From contig JACPVR010000004.1 of assembly GCA_016197405.1 (NCBI GenBank), forward strand, positions 310,001 through 374,000: a stretch of 64,000 nt of DNA. The letters are read 5' to 3'. The notes below the pieces were generated by a model that saw only the letters and a list, made by a program, of their open reading frames with translations, was not told the origin of the DNA and made no database searches. The DNA is from Mycobacterium sp. (GTDB lineage: Bacteria; Actinomycetota; Actinomycetes; Mycobacteriales; Mycobacteriaceae). Each line of letters opens with the position of its first letter. Positions within the stretch are counted from its first letter, which is position 1. The position numbers and the translations under genes are program-made. Positions 43,696 through 53,191 of the stretch are shown here, in pieces.

Positions 43696-44919
43696 TCAGC
43701 CCTTGTTGTCCTTCTTACCGTTGCCGTGCCCGTTGTTTCCCGGGCGTGGTGGAGCGTCGGCCGGCCGGGGTGGCTGGGCCGGGGTCGATGCCGCCGGTGT
43801 GGGCGGCGCAGGGCTTGTCACCGGCTCGGTTGTCACGGCGACGCTTGTTGCCGGGGGCGCGGACGGGCCCGTCGGTGGCGAATCCAGCGCGGCGAGCACC
43901 ACCATTGTCGTCAGCGTCGCGATCGTGGCACCCACTCCCAGCAGCGCTTTGCTTCTGCGTGACCAGCGCCGGCGCGGGGGCGGGATGTAGACCAGGGATG
44001 CCGGTGGTTCTGGAAAGGGGGACGCCAGCACCTTGGTGGCCGGACGGAGCGCGGACTGCGCCCGCAGTGCAGCGCGCATCTGCGCAGCGCTGCCATAGCG
44101 GCACCGTGCATCGCGCGACATGGCCCGCTCGATCACCGCGACGATGTCCGGATCGGCATCGGCTCGGATTTCGGTGACCGGAAGTGGCTGTTCATCCATG
44201 ATCGAGCGCGCCAGCGCCCCGAGATTGTCGCTCCGGAACGGCGGGAAACCCGTCAGCGCTTCATAGGCGACGACGCCCACCGCGTAGAGATCGTCGGTTG
44301 CGGACGCAGGAGCTCCGGATATTCGCTCCGGACTCAGATATGCCATCGTGCCGAGGATCTCGCCGGTCCTGGTGTAGGCCGAATCGATCGTCTTGGAGAT
44401 GCCGAAGTCGGCGACTTTTACGGCCGGCCCGGACGCGGTCAGCAGGATGTTTCCCGGCTTGATGTCGCGATGCAGGACGCCCGCGCTGTGTGCGGTCGCC
44501 ATGGCGCCGAGAACGTCATCGAGGATTGCCCGCAGCCGCGCCGAAGACATTGGCCCGCGGGCGATTTCATCGGCAAGTGTGGCGCCGGGCAAACGCTCCA
44601 TGACGATGTAGGGCGTGCCGGCGTGATCTCCGCTGTCAAAGATCGCGACGATATTCGGGTGATTCAGCGAAGCCGCCGTACGCGCTTCGGCGCGAAACCG
44701 ATCCATCATGTCCGGTCGAGCACTGACGCTGGGGGAGAGCAGCTTGATCGCGACCGCACGTGCCAGTCGGAGGTCCCACGCATCCCGAACCTCGGCCATC
44801 CCGCCGTATCCGAGGACTCCGCGAAGCTGGTAGCGGCCGGCGATCAGACCGTGGTGTTCGGTGTCTCGATCGCCGCCGGGGTGGTCGCCGCTGCGGCCCT
44901 CTACAGGTGATTGATGCAT
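43696..44919 (-). CDS. Membrane Ser/Thr protein kinase (Pkn type)
   Basis: About 407 aa. The kinase domain (about 25-290) is complete: glycine loop LGYGGMAEV, AIKLLS lysine, HRDIKPGNILL catalytic loop, DFGISK and GTMAYLSPER. A basic segment (RRRWSRRSK) precedes one membrane helix, and the outer tail is Pro/Thr-rich, ending in HGNGKKDNKG without a sensor domain such as PASTA. I chose ATG 44919, but in-frame codons up to 45021 are possible. It lies between the Rv3529c-like gene and the Rv3527-like gene and has no visible KstR box. Confidence 0.85.
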   Translation of the reverse strand: MHQSPVEGRSGDHPGGDRDTEHHGLIAGRYQLRGVLGYGGMAEVRDAWDLRLARAVAIKLLSPSVSARPDMMDRFRAEARTAASLNHPNIVAIFDSGDHAGTPYIVMERLPGATLADEIARGPMSSARLRAILDDVLGAMATAHSAGVLHRDIKPGNILLTASGPAVKVADFGISKTIDSAYTRTGEILGTMAYLSPERISGAPASATDDLYAVGVVAYEALTGFPPFRSDNLGALARSIMDEQPLPVTEIRADADPDIVAVIERAMSRDARCRYGSAAQMRAALRAQSALRPATKVLASPFPEPPASLVYIPPPRRRWSRRSKALLGVGATIATLTTMVVLAALDSPPTGPSAPPATSVAVTTEPVTSPAPPTPAASTPAQPPRPADAPPRPGNNGHGNGKKDNKG

Positions 44920-45087
44920 CCCGGAATCAGATCCTGGCACATCGCAACGGCGACCGGCCTCCTGCCCCACCCGGCCCCCCGTTCGACGTTCATGTTCAGC
45001 CTCCTGAAAACTCCGACTCACCGGAGTCCAGGGTTGACCCCGTCGGGCGGTTCGAAACCTCGCCCGCCGTCGCGGAGATCCGGGGAA

Positions 45088-45549
45088 CTAGCCGTCGCCG
45101 GGTGAGGGCGCCGACGACACCGCCTCCAGGCAGCCTTCGGCGACCGCGTGCTTGATGCTGTCGGTCAGCCGCGGGCATGACCGGGTCCGGCTGCTGTCGC
45201 CGCCGCCGGCACGAATCTCGGCGAAAAACGCGCAGCGCTGGGAGGCTTGCGAATTCCACTGCACTGCAGTGTATTCCGGTCCAAGCTTCTTCACCGAAAC
45301 GGTGACGTGGCAGAACCGGCAGTCGACCGGTGTCAGGCCCGAGTTGAGATATCGCTCCCGATCCTGCGCGGTGGCCGCGCGAACCGCCGACGCGCGGTCC
45401 GGGTCGGAGGCGAAATCGGGTGCCTTGCTCCACGAGCCGCCGCCGGATGTGCCGGCACCGTGCTCGTCGTCGTCATCGTGTCCGCCGTGCAGGAGCACCA
45501 TCGATCGGGCGAGCTGATCGACATCCGGTGCATCCTCGGGTGGCGTCAT
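45088..45549 (-). CDS. Rv3527-like protein of unknown function
   Basis: 153 aa, similar in size and position to M. tuberculosis Rv3527, which also neighbours kshA. The N-terminal third is acidic (HGGHDDDDEHG). The rest contains four cysteines (VDCRFC, QRCAFF, SCPRL, EGCLEA), two of them in CRFC, and might bind a metal or an iron-sulfur cluster. The ATG 45549 start overlaps the kshA stop (ATGA), so it is translated with kshA. A longer open frame through kshA in this phase is spurious. Confidence 0.75.
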   Translation of the reverse strand: MTPPEDAPDVDQLARSMVLLHGGHDDDDEHGAGTSGGGSWSKAPDFASDPDRASAVRAATAQDRERYLNSGLTPVDCRFCHVTVSVKKLGPEYTAVQWNSQASQRCAFFAEIRAGGGDSSRTRSCPRLTDSIKHAVAEGCLEAVSSAPSPGDG

Positions 45550-46742
45550 CGTGCCGGCTGCTCGGCTTTCTCCTCGGAGTCCTCGGTCTGTTCGGCCTGC
45601 GCCGCCTTCTCCTCTTCCTGGCGCCGCAGGTTCTCTTCGACTTCGACCTGCCACTTCTCGTTGGCGGCGGTGGTGTCCACCTCCACCTCGAAGCGGTCGG
45701 TCATATCCGGGGTCACATCGGCCACGTCGACGTAGAACTGCTGGTACCAGCGGCGCATCTGGTAGACGGCACCGTCCTCCTCGACCAGCAGGGGGTTGTC
45801 GATACGGGTCTTGTGCTTCCAGATCTCGACGTCCTGCAGGAAGCCCTTGCTGACACCCTCGGTAAAGACCCGGGCCAGCTTGTCGGTGGTCTTCTCGTCG
45901 AGTCCCTTGGGCTTTTCGACGATGACGCCCCACTGCAGCACAAACGAATCCTGGCTGACCGGATAGTGGCAGTTGATCAGGATGGATTCGGCCTTGAAAC
46001 CGCCGTAGTTGTTGTGCAGCCAGTTGATCATGAACGACGGACCGAAGTACGACGCCTCCGAGTCCAGGTGCGCCTCGCCGTAGGTGGTTCCCATGTCGTT
46101 GATGTCGGGCCGCCCGACGTTGTGCAGATACTGCGACGCGATGTGGCCTTCGAAGACGTTCTTGAAGTACGTGGGCAGGCCGTAGTGGATGTAGAAGAAG
46201 TGCGCCATGTCGGTGACGTTGTCGATGATCTCGCGGCAGTTCGAACCCTCGATCAGCATGGTGTTCCAACGCCAGTCGGTCCACTCGTCGCTGGCGAACT
46301 CCGGGATCTCGGGGATGCGCACCGCGGGGTCGGGAGCGTTGCCTTCGTGGTCGTGCCAGACGAACAGCAGGCCCCCGCGGACATCGGTCTCCCAGGACCG
46401 GGTGCGGGCCAGCCGTGGCGTGCGCTTGGCATAGGGCACCAGCTTGCACTTGCCGTCGCCGCCCCAGCGCCAGTCGTGGAACGGGCAGGCGACCTCGTCA
46501 CCCTTGATGGTGCCCTGCGCGAGGTTGCCACCCATGTGACGGCAGTAGCCGTCCAGGACCTTCAACTCGCCCTGGGAATCGGCGAAGACGACCAGCATGG
46601 TGCCGAAGATCTCGATGCCGTGCGGCTTCCCGTCCAGGAAGTCCTTGACGGGTCCAAGGCAGTGCCAGCCGCGCGCGTAGCGATCCGGCAGGGCGCCGGT
46701 ATCGATCTCGCGAATGCCGCTGTGGGCTGTTTCAGTCGTCAC
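45546..46742 (-). CDS. kshA: 3-ketosteroid 9alpha-hydroxylase oxygenase subunit
   Basis: 398 aa Rieske non-heme iron oxygenase. The 2Fe-2S ligands are C67, H69 (CRHMGG), C86 and H89 (CPFH). The mononuclear iron site has N175, D178, H181 and H186 in DNVTDMAHFFYIH. KshA with its reductase KshB hydroxylates C9 of 3-ketosteroids, which with KstD opens ring B. The GTG 46742 start has GGAGG upstream. The KstR box at 46770-46783 lies 27 nt before it. A paralogue is at 61298-62428. KshB is not in this window. Confidence 0.93.
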   Translation of the reverse strand: MTTETAHSGIREIDTGALPDRYARGWHCLGPVKDFLDGKPHGIEIFGTMLVVFADSQGELKVLDGYCRHMGGNLAQGTIKGDEVACPFHDWRWGGDGKCKLVPYAKRTPRLARTRSWETDVRGGLLFVWHDHEGNAPDPAVRIPEIPEFASDEWTDWRWNTMLIEGSNCREIIDNVTDMAHFFYIHYGLPTYFKNVFEGHIASQYLHNVGRPDINDMGTTYGEAHLDSEASYFGPSFMINWLHNNYGGFKAESILINCHYPVSQDSFVLQWGVIVEKPKGLDEKTTDKLARVFTEGVSKGFLQDVEIWKHKTRIDNPLLVEEDGAVYQMRRWYQQFYVDVADVTPDMTDRFEVEVDTTAANEKWQVEVEENLRRQEEEKAAQAEQTEDSEEKAEQPAR

Positions 46743-46769
46743 TTCGCGCCTCCAGTCAGTGCTTCTAAC

Positions 46770-46783
46770 TAGAACACGTTACA
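46770..46783. promoter_or_regulatory. KstR operator of kshA
   Basis: TAGAACACGTTACA, one mismatch to the perfect palindrome and fully within TNNAACNNGTTNNA. It is 27 nt upstream of the kshA GTG on the minus strand and upstream of the GGAGG site. The dctA-like gene ends about 90 nt further away, so the box probably controls kshA and the Rv3527-like gene only. Confidence 0.88.
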
Positions 46784-46869
46784 GTTTTGTCCCGGAGGTC
46801 CGCAACGCAATGGCCTCTACCTGCGAATAATTGTGACGAAGGTCCCCGACCGTAAGTGACGTCAGCAGG

Positions 46870-48276
<1,407 letters not shown>

Positions 48277-48284
48277 GCGGCGCA

Positions 48285-48290
48285 ACGGTA
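48285..48290 (-). promoter_or_regulatory. -10 element of the symporter gene
   Basis: TACCGT (TANNNT) on the minus strand, 8 nt before ATG 48276. It supports a transcript with no leader or a 1-2 nt leader. It starts 21 nt from the long inverted repeat at 48311-48350, which would sit in the -35 region. Confidence 0.45.
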
Positions 48291-48310
48291 TGGCGCGCGC
48301 ATCACCGGCT

Positions 48311-48350
48311 CGTGTTCATGCTGTTACCGGCAGGCAACAGCATGAACACG
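48311..48350. repeat. Perfect 15-bp inverted repeat between the SnoaL-like and symporter genes
   Basis: Arms CGTGTTCATGCTGTT (48311-48325) and AACAGCATGAACACG (48336-48350) with a 10-nt spacer. It lies 3 nt after the SnoaL-like stop and 35-74 nt before the symporter start. It could be a terminator for the ltp operon (no T tract) or an operator spanning the symporter -35 region. A binding-site role is favoured by the symmetric 15-nt half-sites. Confidence 0.6.
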
Positions 48351-48353
48351 CCG

Positions 48354-48758
48354 TCAGATCTTCTGCGCGCTCGCCGTCGCCTTGTCGACTTCCCAATAGG
48401 CGCGCAGGGCGGTGATCTTGCCCGCCGCGTCGACGCGGTAGGTGAAGACGCCCTCGGCGACCACCCGGTAGCCGGCCGCGGTGATCACGATGTGGCCGAC
48501 ATTGGCCTCCTCGTCACCGCAGACATAGGTCCTGTCGAAATGAAAGGCCAACTCACTGGGGGCTATTGCCTTGTCCCAGAACGCCGCTATGGCCTCCTTG
48601 CCGCGGTGCCCTCTGCCCTCCGGATCGAAATGCGACGGCCCGATCGGGTCCTCGACGATGGCGTCGTCGGCGAACAGCTCGAGCCAGGCAGCCTTGTCAT
48701 GAGCCATCGCCGCCGCCCGGGACCGCTCACCGGCCAGGTGGACCGCGGACGCCACCAT
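48354..48758 (-). CDS. SnoaL/ketosteroid-isomerase-like protein
   Basis: 134 aa NTF2-like fold. The conserved pattern WLELFADDAIVEDPIGPSHF, HRGKEAIAAFWDKAI and GHIVITAAGYRVVAEGVFTYRV matches SnoaL/KSI-type proteins. A ketosteroid delta-5-isomerase role is attractive given the sterol genes around, but the catalytic Tyr/Asp pair cannot be assigned with certainty. The ATG 48758 start shares a base with the ltp3 stop (TGATG), so it is the last gene of the minus-strand ltp operon. Confidence 0.78.
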   Translation of the reverse strand: MVASAVHLAGERSRAAAMAHDKAAWLELFADDAIVEDPIGPSHFDPEGRGHRGKEAIAAFWDKAIAPSELAFHFDRTYVCGDEEANVGHIVITAAGYRVVAEGVFTYRVDAAGKITALRAYWEVDKATASAQKI

Positions 48759-49942
48759 CAGGCTTCCGGCTTGTCGCTGCCGACGACCCACATCGAGTAG
48801 TACTGCGAGCCTCCGCCGTAGGCGTGTCCGAGTGCCTTACGCGCACCGGCCACCTGGTGCTCGCCCGCTTTGCCCATCACCTGGATGGCCGACTCGGCGA
48901 ACCGGATCATTCCGGACGCACCGATGGGGTTGGAGCTCAGCACACCGCCGGACGGGTTGAACGGGATACGCCCGCCGATCGCCGTCTCGCCCGCTTCGGT
49001 GAGTTTCCACCCCTCTCCTTCTGGCGCAAAACCCAAGTTCTCCAGCCACATCGGCTCGAACCAGGAGAACGGTACGTAGACCTCGGCGACGTCGATCTCG
49101 TCGATCGGGCTGGTGATGCCGGCGTCACGCCACAGCGCGGCCGCCGCGTCCCGACCGGCCTGCGGGTTGACCTGATCCCGTCCGGCGTAGGCCAGTGGCT
49201 CGGTGCGCAGCGCGGTGGCATGGATCCAGGCCACGGGATGTCCTGCGGCAACCCGGGCATCGGCCGCCTCCTCGTCACCGATGACGATGGCGGCGGCGCC
49301 GTCGGAGGACGGGCAGGTCTCGTCGAACCGGATGGGGTCCCACAGCATCTGCGAGGCCATCACCTTTTCCAGGGTGATATCGGGCTGATGTAGATGCGCC
49401 AGTGGGTTTTTCGCACCGTTGAGTCGGTCCTTGACCGCCACCATGGCGCCGATATGGTTCGGTGCGCCCGAACGGCGGATATAGGCTCGCACGTGCGGTG
49501 CGAAGTAACCACCGGCGCCCGCGCCGACCGGCTTGGTAAAGGGAACCGGAATGCTCAAGCCCCACATGGCATTCGATTCGGACTGCTTCTCCCACGCCAT
49601 CGACAGCACGCGCCGGTACTTGCCGGACTGCACCAGACTGGCGGCAACGACGGCGGTGGATCCGCCGACCGAGCCGGCGGTGTGCACCCGGATCAGCGGC
49701 TTGTTGGTCGCACCGACGGCGTCGACCATGAACAGTTCGGGCATCATGACGCCCTCGAAGAAATCGGGAGCCTTGCCGACCACGACGGCGTCGATATCGT
49801 CGAACGTCGATCCGGAGTCGGCCAACGCTTTGTCGATGGCCTCGCGGACAAGGCCGTTCATCGACACGTCATGGCGCTTGGCGACGTACTTGGTCTGACC
49901 CGTTCCCAGAACGGCTGCTTTGTTTTTCGCGGTGCCGGCCAT
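48758..49942 (-). CDS. ltp3: Thiolase-fold lipid-transfer/aldolase protein (Ltp3 type)
   Basis: 394 aa thiolase superfamily protein matching Rv3523 in order and size. The thiolase nucleophile loop is replaced by RVHTAGSVGGST with no Cys, and the C-terminal GSQYYSMW tyrosines are present. SCP2-thiolase-like Ltp proteins lacking this Cys act as retro-aldolases on sterol side-chain CoA thioesters; Ltp3 and Ltp4 are linked to C24-branched sterol side-chain degradation in Rhodococcus. It follows ltp4 without a gap. A true thiolase activity is unlikely from the missing nucleophile. Confidence 0.82.
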   Translation of the reverse strand: MAGTAKNKAAVLGTGQTKYVAKRHDVSMNGLVREAIDKALADSGSTFDDIDAVVVGKAPDFFEGVMMPELFMVDAVGATNKPLIRVHTAGSVGGSTAVVAASLVQSGKYRRVLSMAWEKQSESNAMWGLSIPVPFTKPVGAGAGGYFAPHVRAYIRRSGAPNHIGAMVAVKDRLNGAKNPLAHLHQPDITLEKVMASQMLWDPIRFDETCPSSDGAAAIVIGDEEAADARVAAGHPVAWIHATALRTEPLAYAGRDQVNPQAGRDAAAALWRDAGITSPIDEIDVAEVYVPFSWFEPMWLENLGFAPEGEGWKLTEAGETAIGGRIPFNPSGGVLSSNPIGASGMIRFAESAIQVMGKAGEHQVAGARKALGHAYGGGSQYYSMWVVGSDKPEA

Positions 49943-51031
49943 CTACTTGCTTCCCTCCATGACGGCAACAAGGTTCTGTTGCAGCGCTGCGCCGCTCGTC
50001 GCGTGGGCGAGCACGCGGCTCGCCGACCCGTCGAAGATGTGCTGAGCCGCGAAGCCGATGCGTTCGAGACCGGCAACGAACATCGGGTTGGCGGCCAGCG
50101 CACCTCCGGACGGGTTGATCTTGGTATCCGAACCCAGTCCGATGGCCTCACGCAGGATCAACTGCTGGTGGCTGAACGGCGCATGCAGCTCGGCGATCTC
50201 GATCGAGCCGGTATCACCGCCTGTGGCCGCCGCCGCCGAGGCGGCGGTCGAGGTCGAAGTGCTCAGATCGCGTGCACCCAGCACCGGGGTCTCGATTCGG
50301 TGCTCGATACCGGTGATCCACGCCGGGCGCTCGCGCAGTTCCCGGGCCTTGTCGCCGGCGGCCAGCACGATCGCGGCCGCACCGTCGGTGATCGGCGCGA
50401 TATCGTGGCGCCGCAACGGATCTGCAAAATACGGCCGGGCCAGCAGTTCGGCGATACCGCTGTCGTCGAACGACTCCGGAGCTTTCACCGAATCGGTGCG
50501 CTCGGAATGCGAGAACGAGTCGAGGGCGACCTGCGCCATCTGCTCTGCGGTCCATTTGCCCGAATCCAGCCCGATGCGTGCCTGCAGTCCGGCGGTCGAC
50601 ACCGAATCGGGCCACAGCGGTGCGACGGTGTACGGGTCGGTCTGCAGGGCAAGCACCCGGCGCAGCACGCCCGCACTCGACTTGCCGAACCCGTAGACCA
50701 GGGCGGTGTCGACCTGGCCGGTCAGGATCTTGATGTAGGCCTCGTACAGTGCCCAGGCCGCGTCCATTTCGACGTGCGATTCGTTGATCGGCGGTACCGC
50801 GCCGATCGAGTCGATCGCCGAGATGAACGAAAACGCCCGGCCGGCAAGGTAATCCGAAGATCCCGAGCACCAGAAGCCGATATCGGTCTGTTTGAGTCCC
50901 AGCTCGGCGTACAACTGGGCGAAACACGGCATCAACATCTCGACGCCGTTGGTCGTGCCTTCGGTGCGGCGGACATGCGGGGCATGCGCGAAGCCGACCA
51001 CCGCGACTTCTCTTGTCGATCCACTAGTCAT
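49943..51031 (-). CDS. ltp4: Thiolase-fold lipid-transfer/aldolase protein (Ltp4 type)
   Basis: 362 aa, matching Rv3522. The thiolase Cys region reads NESHVEMDAAWALYEA without Cys, and the fold signature KINPSGGALAANPMFVAGLER is present near the C-terminus. It is a probable aldolase for a sterol side-chain CoA ester, working with Ltp3 and the DUF35 protein encoded directly upstream. It starts 14 nt after the DUF35 stop and its stop abuts the ltp3 start. Confidence 0.8.
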   Translation of the reverse strand: MTSGSTREVAVVGFAHAPHVRRTEGTTNGVEMLMPCFAQLYAELGLKQTDIGFWCSGSSDYLAGRAFSFISAIDSIGAVPPINESHVEMDAAWALYEAYIKILTGQVDTALVYGFGKSSAGVLRRVLALQTDPYTVAPLWPDSVSTAGLQARIGLDSGKWTAEQMAQVALDSFSHSERTDSVKAPESFDDSGIAELLARPYFADPLRRHDIAPITDGAAAIVLAAGDKARELRERPAWITGIEHRIETPVLGARDLSTSTSTAASAAAATGGDTGSIEIAELHAPFSHQQLILREAIGLGSDTKINPSGGALAANPMFVAGLERIGFAAQHIFDGSASRVLAHATSGAALQQNLVAVMEGSK

Positions 51032-51045
51032 GTGTCAAGGACCCT

Positions 51046-52041
51046 TTACAGGTGGTGCTTGTAGGTGTCGTACTCGGCGTCGGGCTCACCCGTGGGCCGG
51101 AAGTAGTCGATGTTGTCGATGCCCAGGCCCCACTCCTCGCGGGGCTTCCACACCGCCTGGACTCGCATACCCATCCGTACCTCGGCCGCGTCGATCTCGG
51201 TGACCAGGTGCAGGAATGGAATATCGGCACCGTCGAGCAAGACGTAGGCGGCGACGTAGGGCGGTTTGATCCGCTGGCCGGCGAACGGGATGTTGATGAT
51301 CGCGAACGTCGTCACGGTGCCGGTGTCGGGCAGCTCGACGTAGGTGTCGAGTTCCTTACCGGTGGCCGGGTCGGCCTCCTTGGGCGGGAAGTACACCTTG
51401 CCGTCGGCACCGCTGCGTGCGCCGAGCAGCTTGCCCTGCTCCAGCGCGCGCAGGAACGTGCTCTCGGGAAGCGAAGCGGTGTGCTGGATCTCGATCCAGG
51501 TGGGCACCACGATCATGGTCACCGGGTCTCGGTCGTCCTGTGCCGCCGCCGGGCGGCTTTCGGGCGTCTCGCCGGGTTCGAAGTAGGCGATATCGGTGAT
51601 CGACCCGGCCGGCTCGTCGACCCAGTGCGCATGCACACGGTCTCCGGTGGAGATCGCGTCCGGTCCTGACACCTTCACGGCGTGCAGCAGCGCGGTATCG
51701 GCCCCGTCCAGCTTGATCAACGCGTAGGCGAACGGCTCCTGGAGCGGCTGGCCCTCCAGTGGCTCGGACTGCCAGGTCCACGACACCACCGTGCCGACAT
51801 CGGAGACCGCGACGACCTCCGTCAACGGGGCGTATGTCACCGGGTCATACTCGGCGGGTGGCACGAACACTCGTCCGTCCGATCCGCGCGTTCCCACGAT
51901 GCGTCGATCGCGGAGCGCGGTGAAGAACTGACTGAGCGTCGGACCGACCGAACGGGTGTAGTCGAATGAGAGTTTCAGCGGTGCGGAAAGCGGCGGCTCA
52001 TGGTCATCGATCTGCACCGGGCTGCTTTGGCTGGTGGTCAC
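51046..52041 (-). CDS. Tandem DUF35 (OB-fold) protein (Rv3521-like)
   Basis: 331 aa with two DUF35 OB-fold units, about 25-160 and 175-310, each ending in a strand such as RVHAHWVDEPAGSITDIAYF and RVQAVWKPREEWGLGIDNIDYF. The zinc-ribbon cysteines of single DUF35 proteins are absent. DUF35 proteins pair with thiolase-fold Ltp aldolases (known for Ltp2-ChsH2), so it is likely the partner of Ltp3/Ltp4. GTG 52041 is preferred over codons up to 52092, because the KstR operator 52051-52064 lies inside the longer frame. Confidence 0.8.
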   Translation of the reverse strand: MTTSQSSPVQIDDHEPPLSAPLKLSFDYTRSVGPTLSQFFTALRDRRIVGTRGSDGRVFVPPAEYDPVTYAPLTEVVAVSDVGTVVSWTWQSEPLEGQPLQEPFAYALIKLDGADTALLHAVKVSGPDAISTGDRVHAHWVDEPAGSITDIAYFEPGETPESRPAAAQDDRDPVTMIVVPTWIEIQHTASLPESTFLRALEQGKLLGARSGADGKVYFPPKEADPATGKELDTYVELPDTGTVTTFAIINIPFAGQRIKPPYVAAYVLLDGADIPFLHLVTEIDAAEVRMGMRVQAVWKPREEWGLGIDNIDYFRPTGEPDAEYDTYKHHL

Positions 52042-52050
52042 AGCGTCGAG

Positions 52051-52064
52051 TAGAACAGGTTCTA
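52051..52064. promoter_or_regulatory. KstR operator between the DUF35 gene and the F420-type gene
   Basis: TAGAACAGGTTCTA, a KstR palindrome with centre AG. It lies 10 nt before the minus-strand GTG 52041 of the DUF35/ltp operon and about 44-53 nt before the plus-strand start of the oxidoreductase, so one site serves both. Confidence 0.9.
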
Positions 52065-52116
52065 GTAATCGTGGCAAGAAAGGGTCGCTCATGAACGTTG
52101 GGGTGGGGTGGTGGGA

Positions 52117-53148
52117 GTGAAGCTAGGACTCCAACTCGGATACTGGGGCGCGCAGCCGCCGACCAACCATGCCGAACTCGTCACGGCCGCCGAGGGCGCG
52201 GGTTTCGACACCGTCTTCACCGCGGAGGCGTGGGGCTCGGATGCCTACACGCCATTGGCGTGGTGGGGTCGTGAGACGTCGCGGTTGCGGCTGGGCACCT
52301 CGGTCATCCAGCTTTCGGCGCGCACACCGACGGCATGTGCGATGGCAGCCCTGACCCTGGACCATCTCTCCGGTGGCCGCCACATCCTGGGGTTGGGCGT
52401 TTCCGGGCCGCAGGTCGTGGAGGGCTGGTACGGCGCGAAGTTCCCGAAGCCGTTGGCCCGGACGCGGGAGTACATCGACATCATCCGGCAGGTCTGGGCG
52501 CGGCAGGCCCCGGTGACCAGCGCGGGCCCGCATTACCCGCTGCCACTGACCGGGGAGGGCACCACCGGGCTGGGCAAACCGCTCAAGCCGATCGTTCATC
52601 CGTTGCGGGCCGATATCCCGATCATGCTGGGTGCCGAAGGCCCCAAGAACGTCGCGTTGGCCGCCGAGATCTGCGACGGCTGGCTACCCATCTTCTATTC
52701 GCCGCGGCTGGCGCCGATGTACAACGAATGGCTCGACGAGGGGTTCGCCAGGCCGGGAGCCCGGCGGTCCCGGGAGGACTTCGAGATCTGTGCGACCGCG
52801 CAGGTCGTGGTGACCGACGACCGGCCCGCGGTGCTGGAGTTGATCAAACCGCACCTGGCTTTGTACATGGGCGGAATGGGCGCCGAGGACACCAACTTTC
52901 ATGCCGACGTGTACCGCCGGATGGGCTACTCCGAGGTCGTCGACGACGTCACCAAATTGTTCCGCTCCGACCAGAAGGAACAAGCGGCCAAGATCATCCC
53001 CGACGAGCTCGTCGACGACGCCGCGATCGTCGGCGATGTGGACTACGTGCGCAAGCAGATCGCCGCGTGGGAGGCCTCCGGCGTCACGATGATGGTCGTG
53101 GGTGCCCGCACAACCGAGCAGATCCGCGACTTGGTCGACCTGGTGTAG
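52117..53148 (+). CDS. F420-dependent LLM-class oxidoreductase (Rv3520c-like)
   Basis: 343 aa luciferase-like TIM barrel. LGLQLGYWGAQPPTNHAELV, TVFTAEAWGSDAYTPLAWW, GTSVIQLSARTPTACAMAALTLDHLSGGR (read in parts) and GWYGAKFPKPLARTREYI match F420-binding enzymes of the Rv3520c type. It would use F420 to reduce or oxidise a sterol intermediate. Codons GTG at 52108, 52111 and 52117 are in frame. I chose 52117 for the first conserved residues. The KstR box at 52051-52064 controls it. Confidence 0.83.
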   Translation: MKLGLQLGYWGAQPPTNHAELVTAAEGAGFDTVFTAEAWGSDAYTPLAWWGRETSRLRLGTSVIQLSARTPTACAMAALTLDHLSGGRHILGLGVSGPQVVEGWYGAKFPKPLARTREYIDIIRQVWARQAPVTSAGPHYPLPLTGEGTTGLGKPLKPIVHPLRADIPIMLGAEGPKNVALAAEICDGWLPIFYSPRLAPMYNEWLDEGFARPGARRSREDFEICATAQVVVTDDRPAVLELIKPHLALYMGGMGAEDTNFHADVYRRMGYSEVVDDVTKLFRSDQKEQAAKIIPDELVDDAAIVGDVDYVRKQIAAWEASGVTMMVVGARTTEQIRDLVDLV

Positions 53149-53167
53149 ACACTTCTTGCACTCTGTC

Positions 53168-53185
53168 TAGAACACGTTCTAGATT
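53168..53185 (+). promoter_or_regulatory. KstR operator overlapping the -10 of a leaderless promoter
   Basis: TAGAACACGTTCTA (53168-53181) is a perfect KstR palindrome. TAGATT at 53180-53185 (TANNNT) starts in its last two bases and is 6 nt before ATG 53192. A weak TTGCAC (53156-53161) is 18 nt upstream. KstR binding would block the -10 directly. Confidence 0.82.
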
Positions 53186-53191
53186 GGCGTG

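Noticed and set aside
45088..46449. Long minus-strand open frame covering kshA and the Rv3527-like gene
   Set aside because: Only its last 153 codons (from ATG 45549) look like protein; the rest is an out-of-frame reading of kshA.
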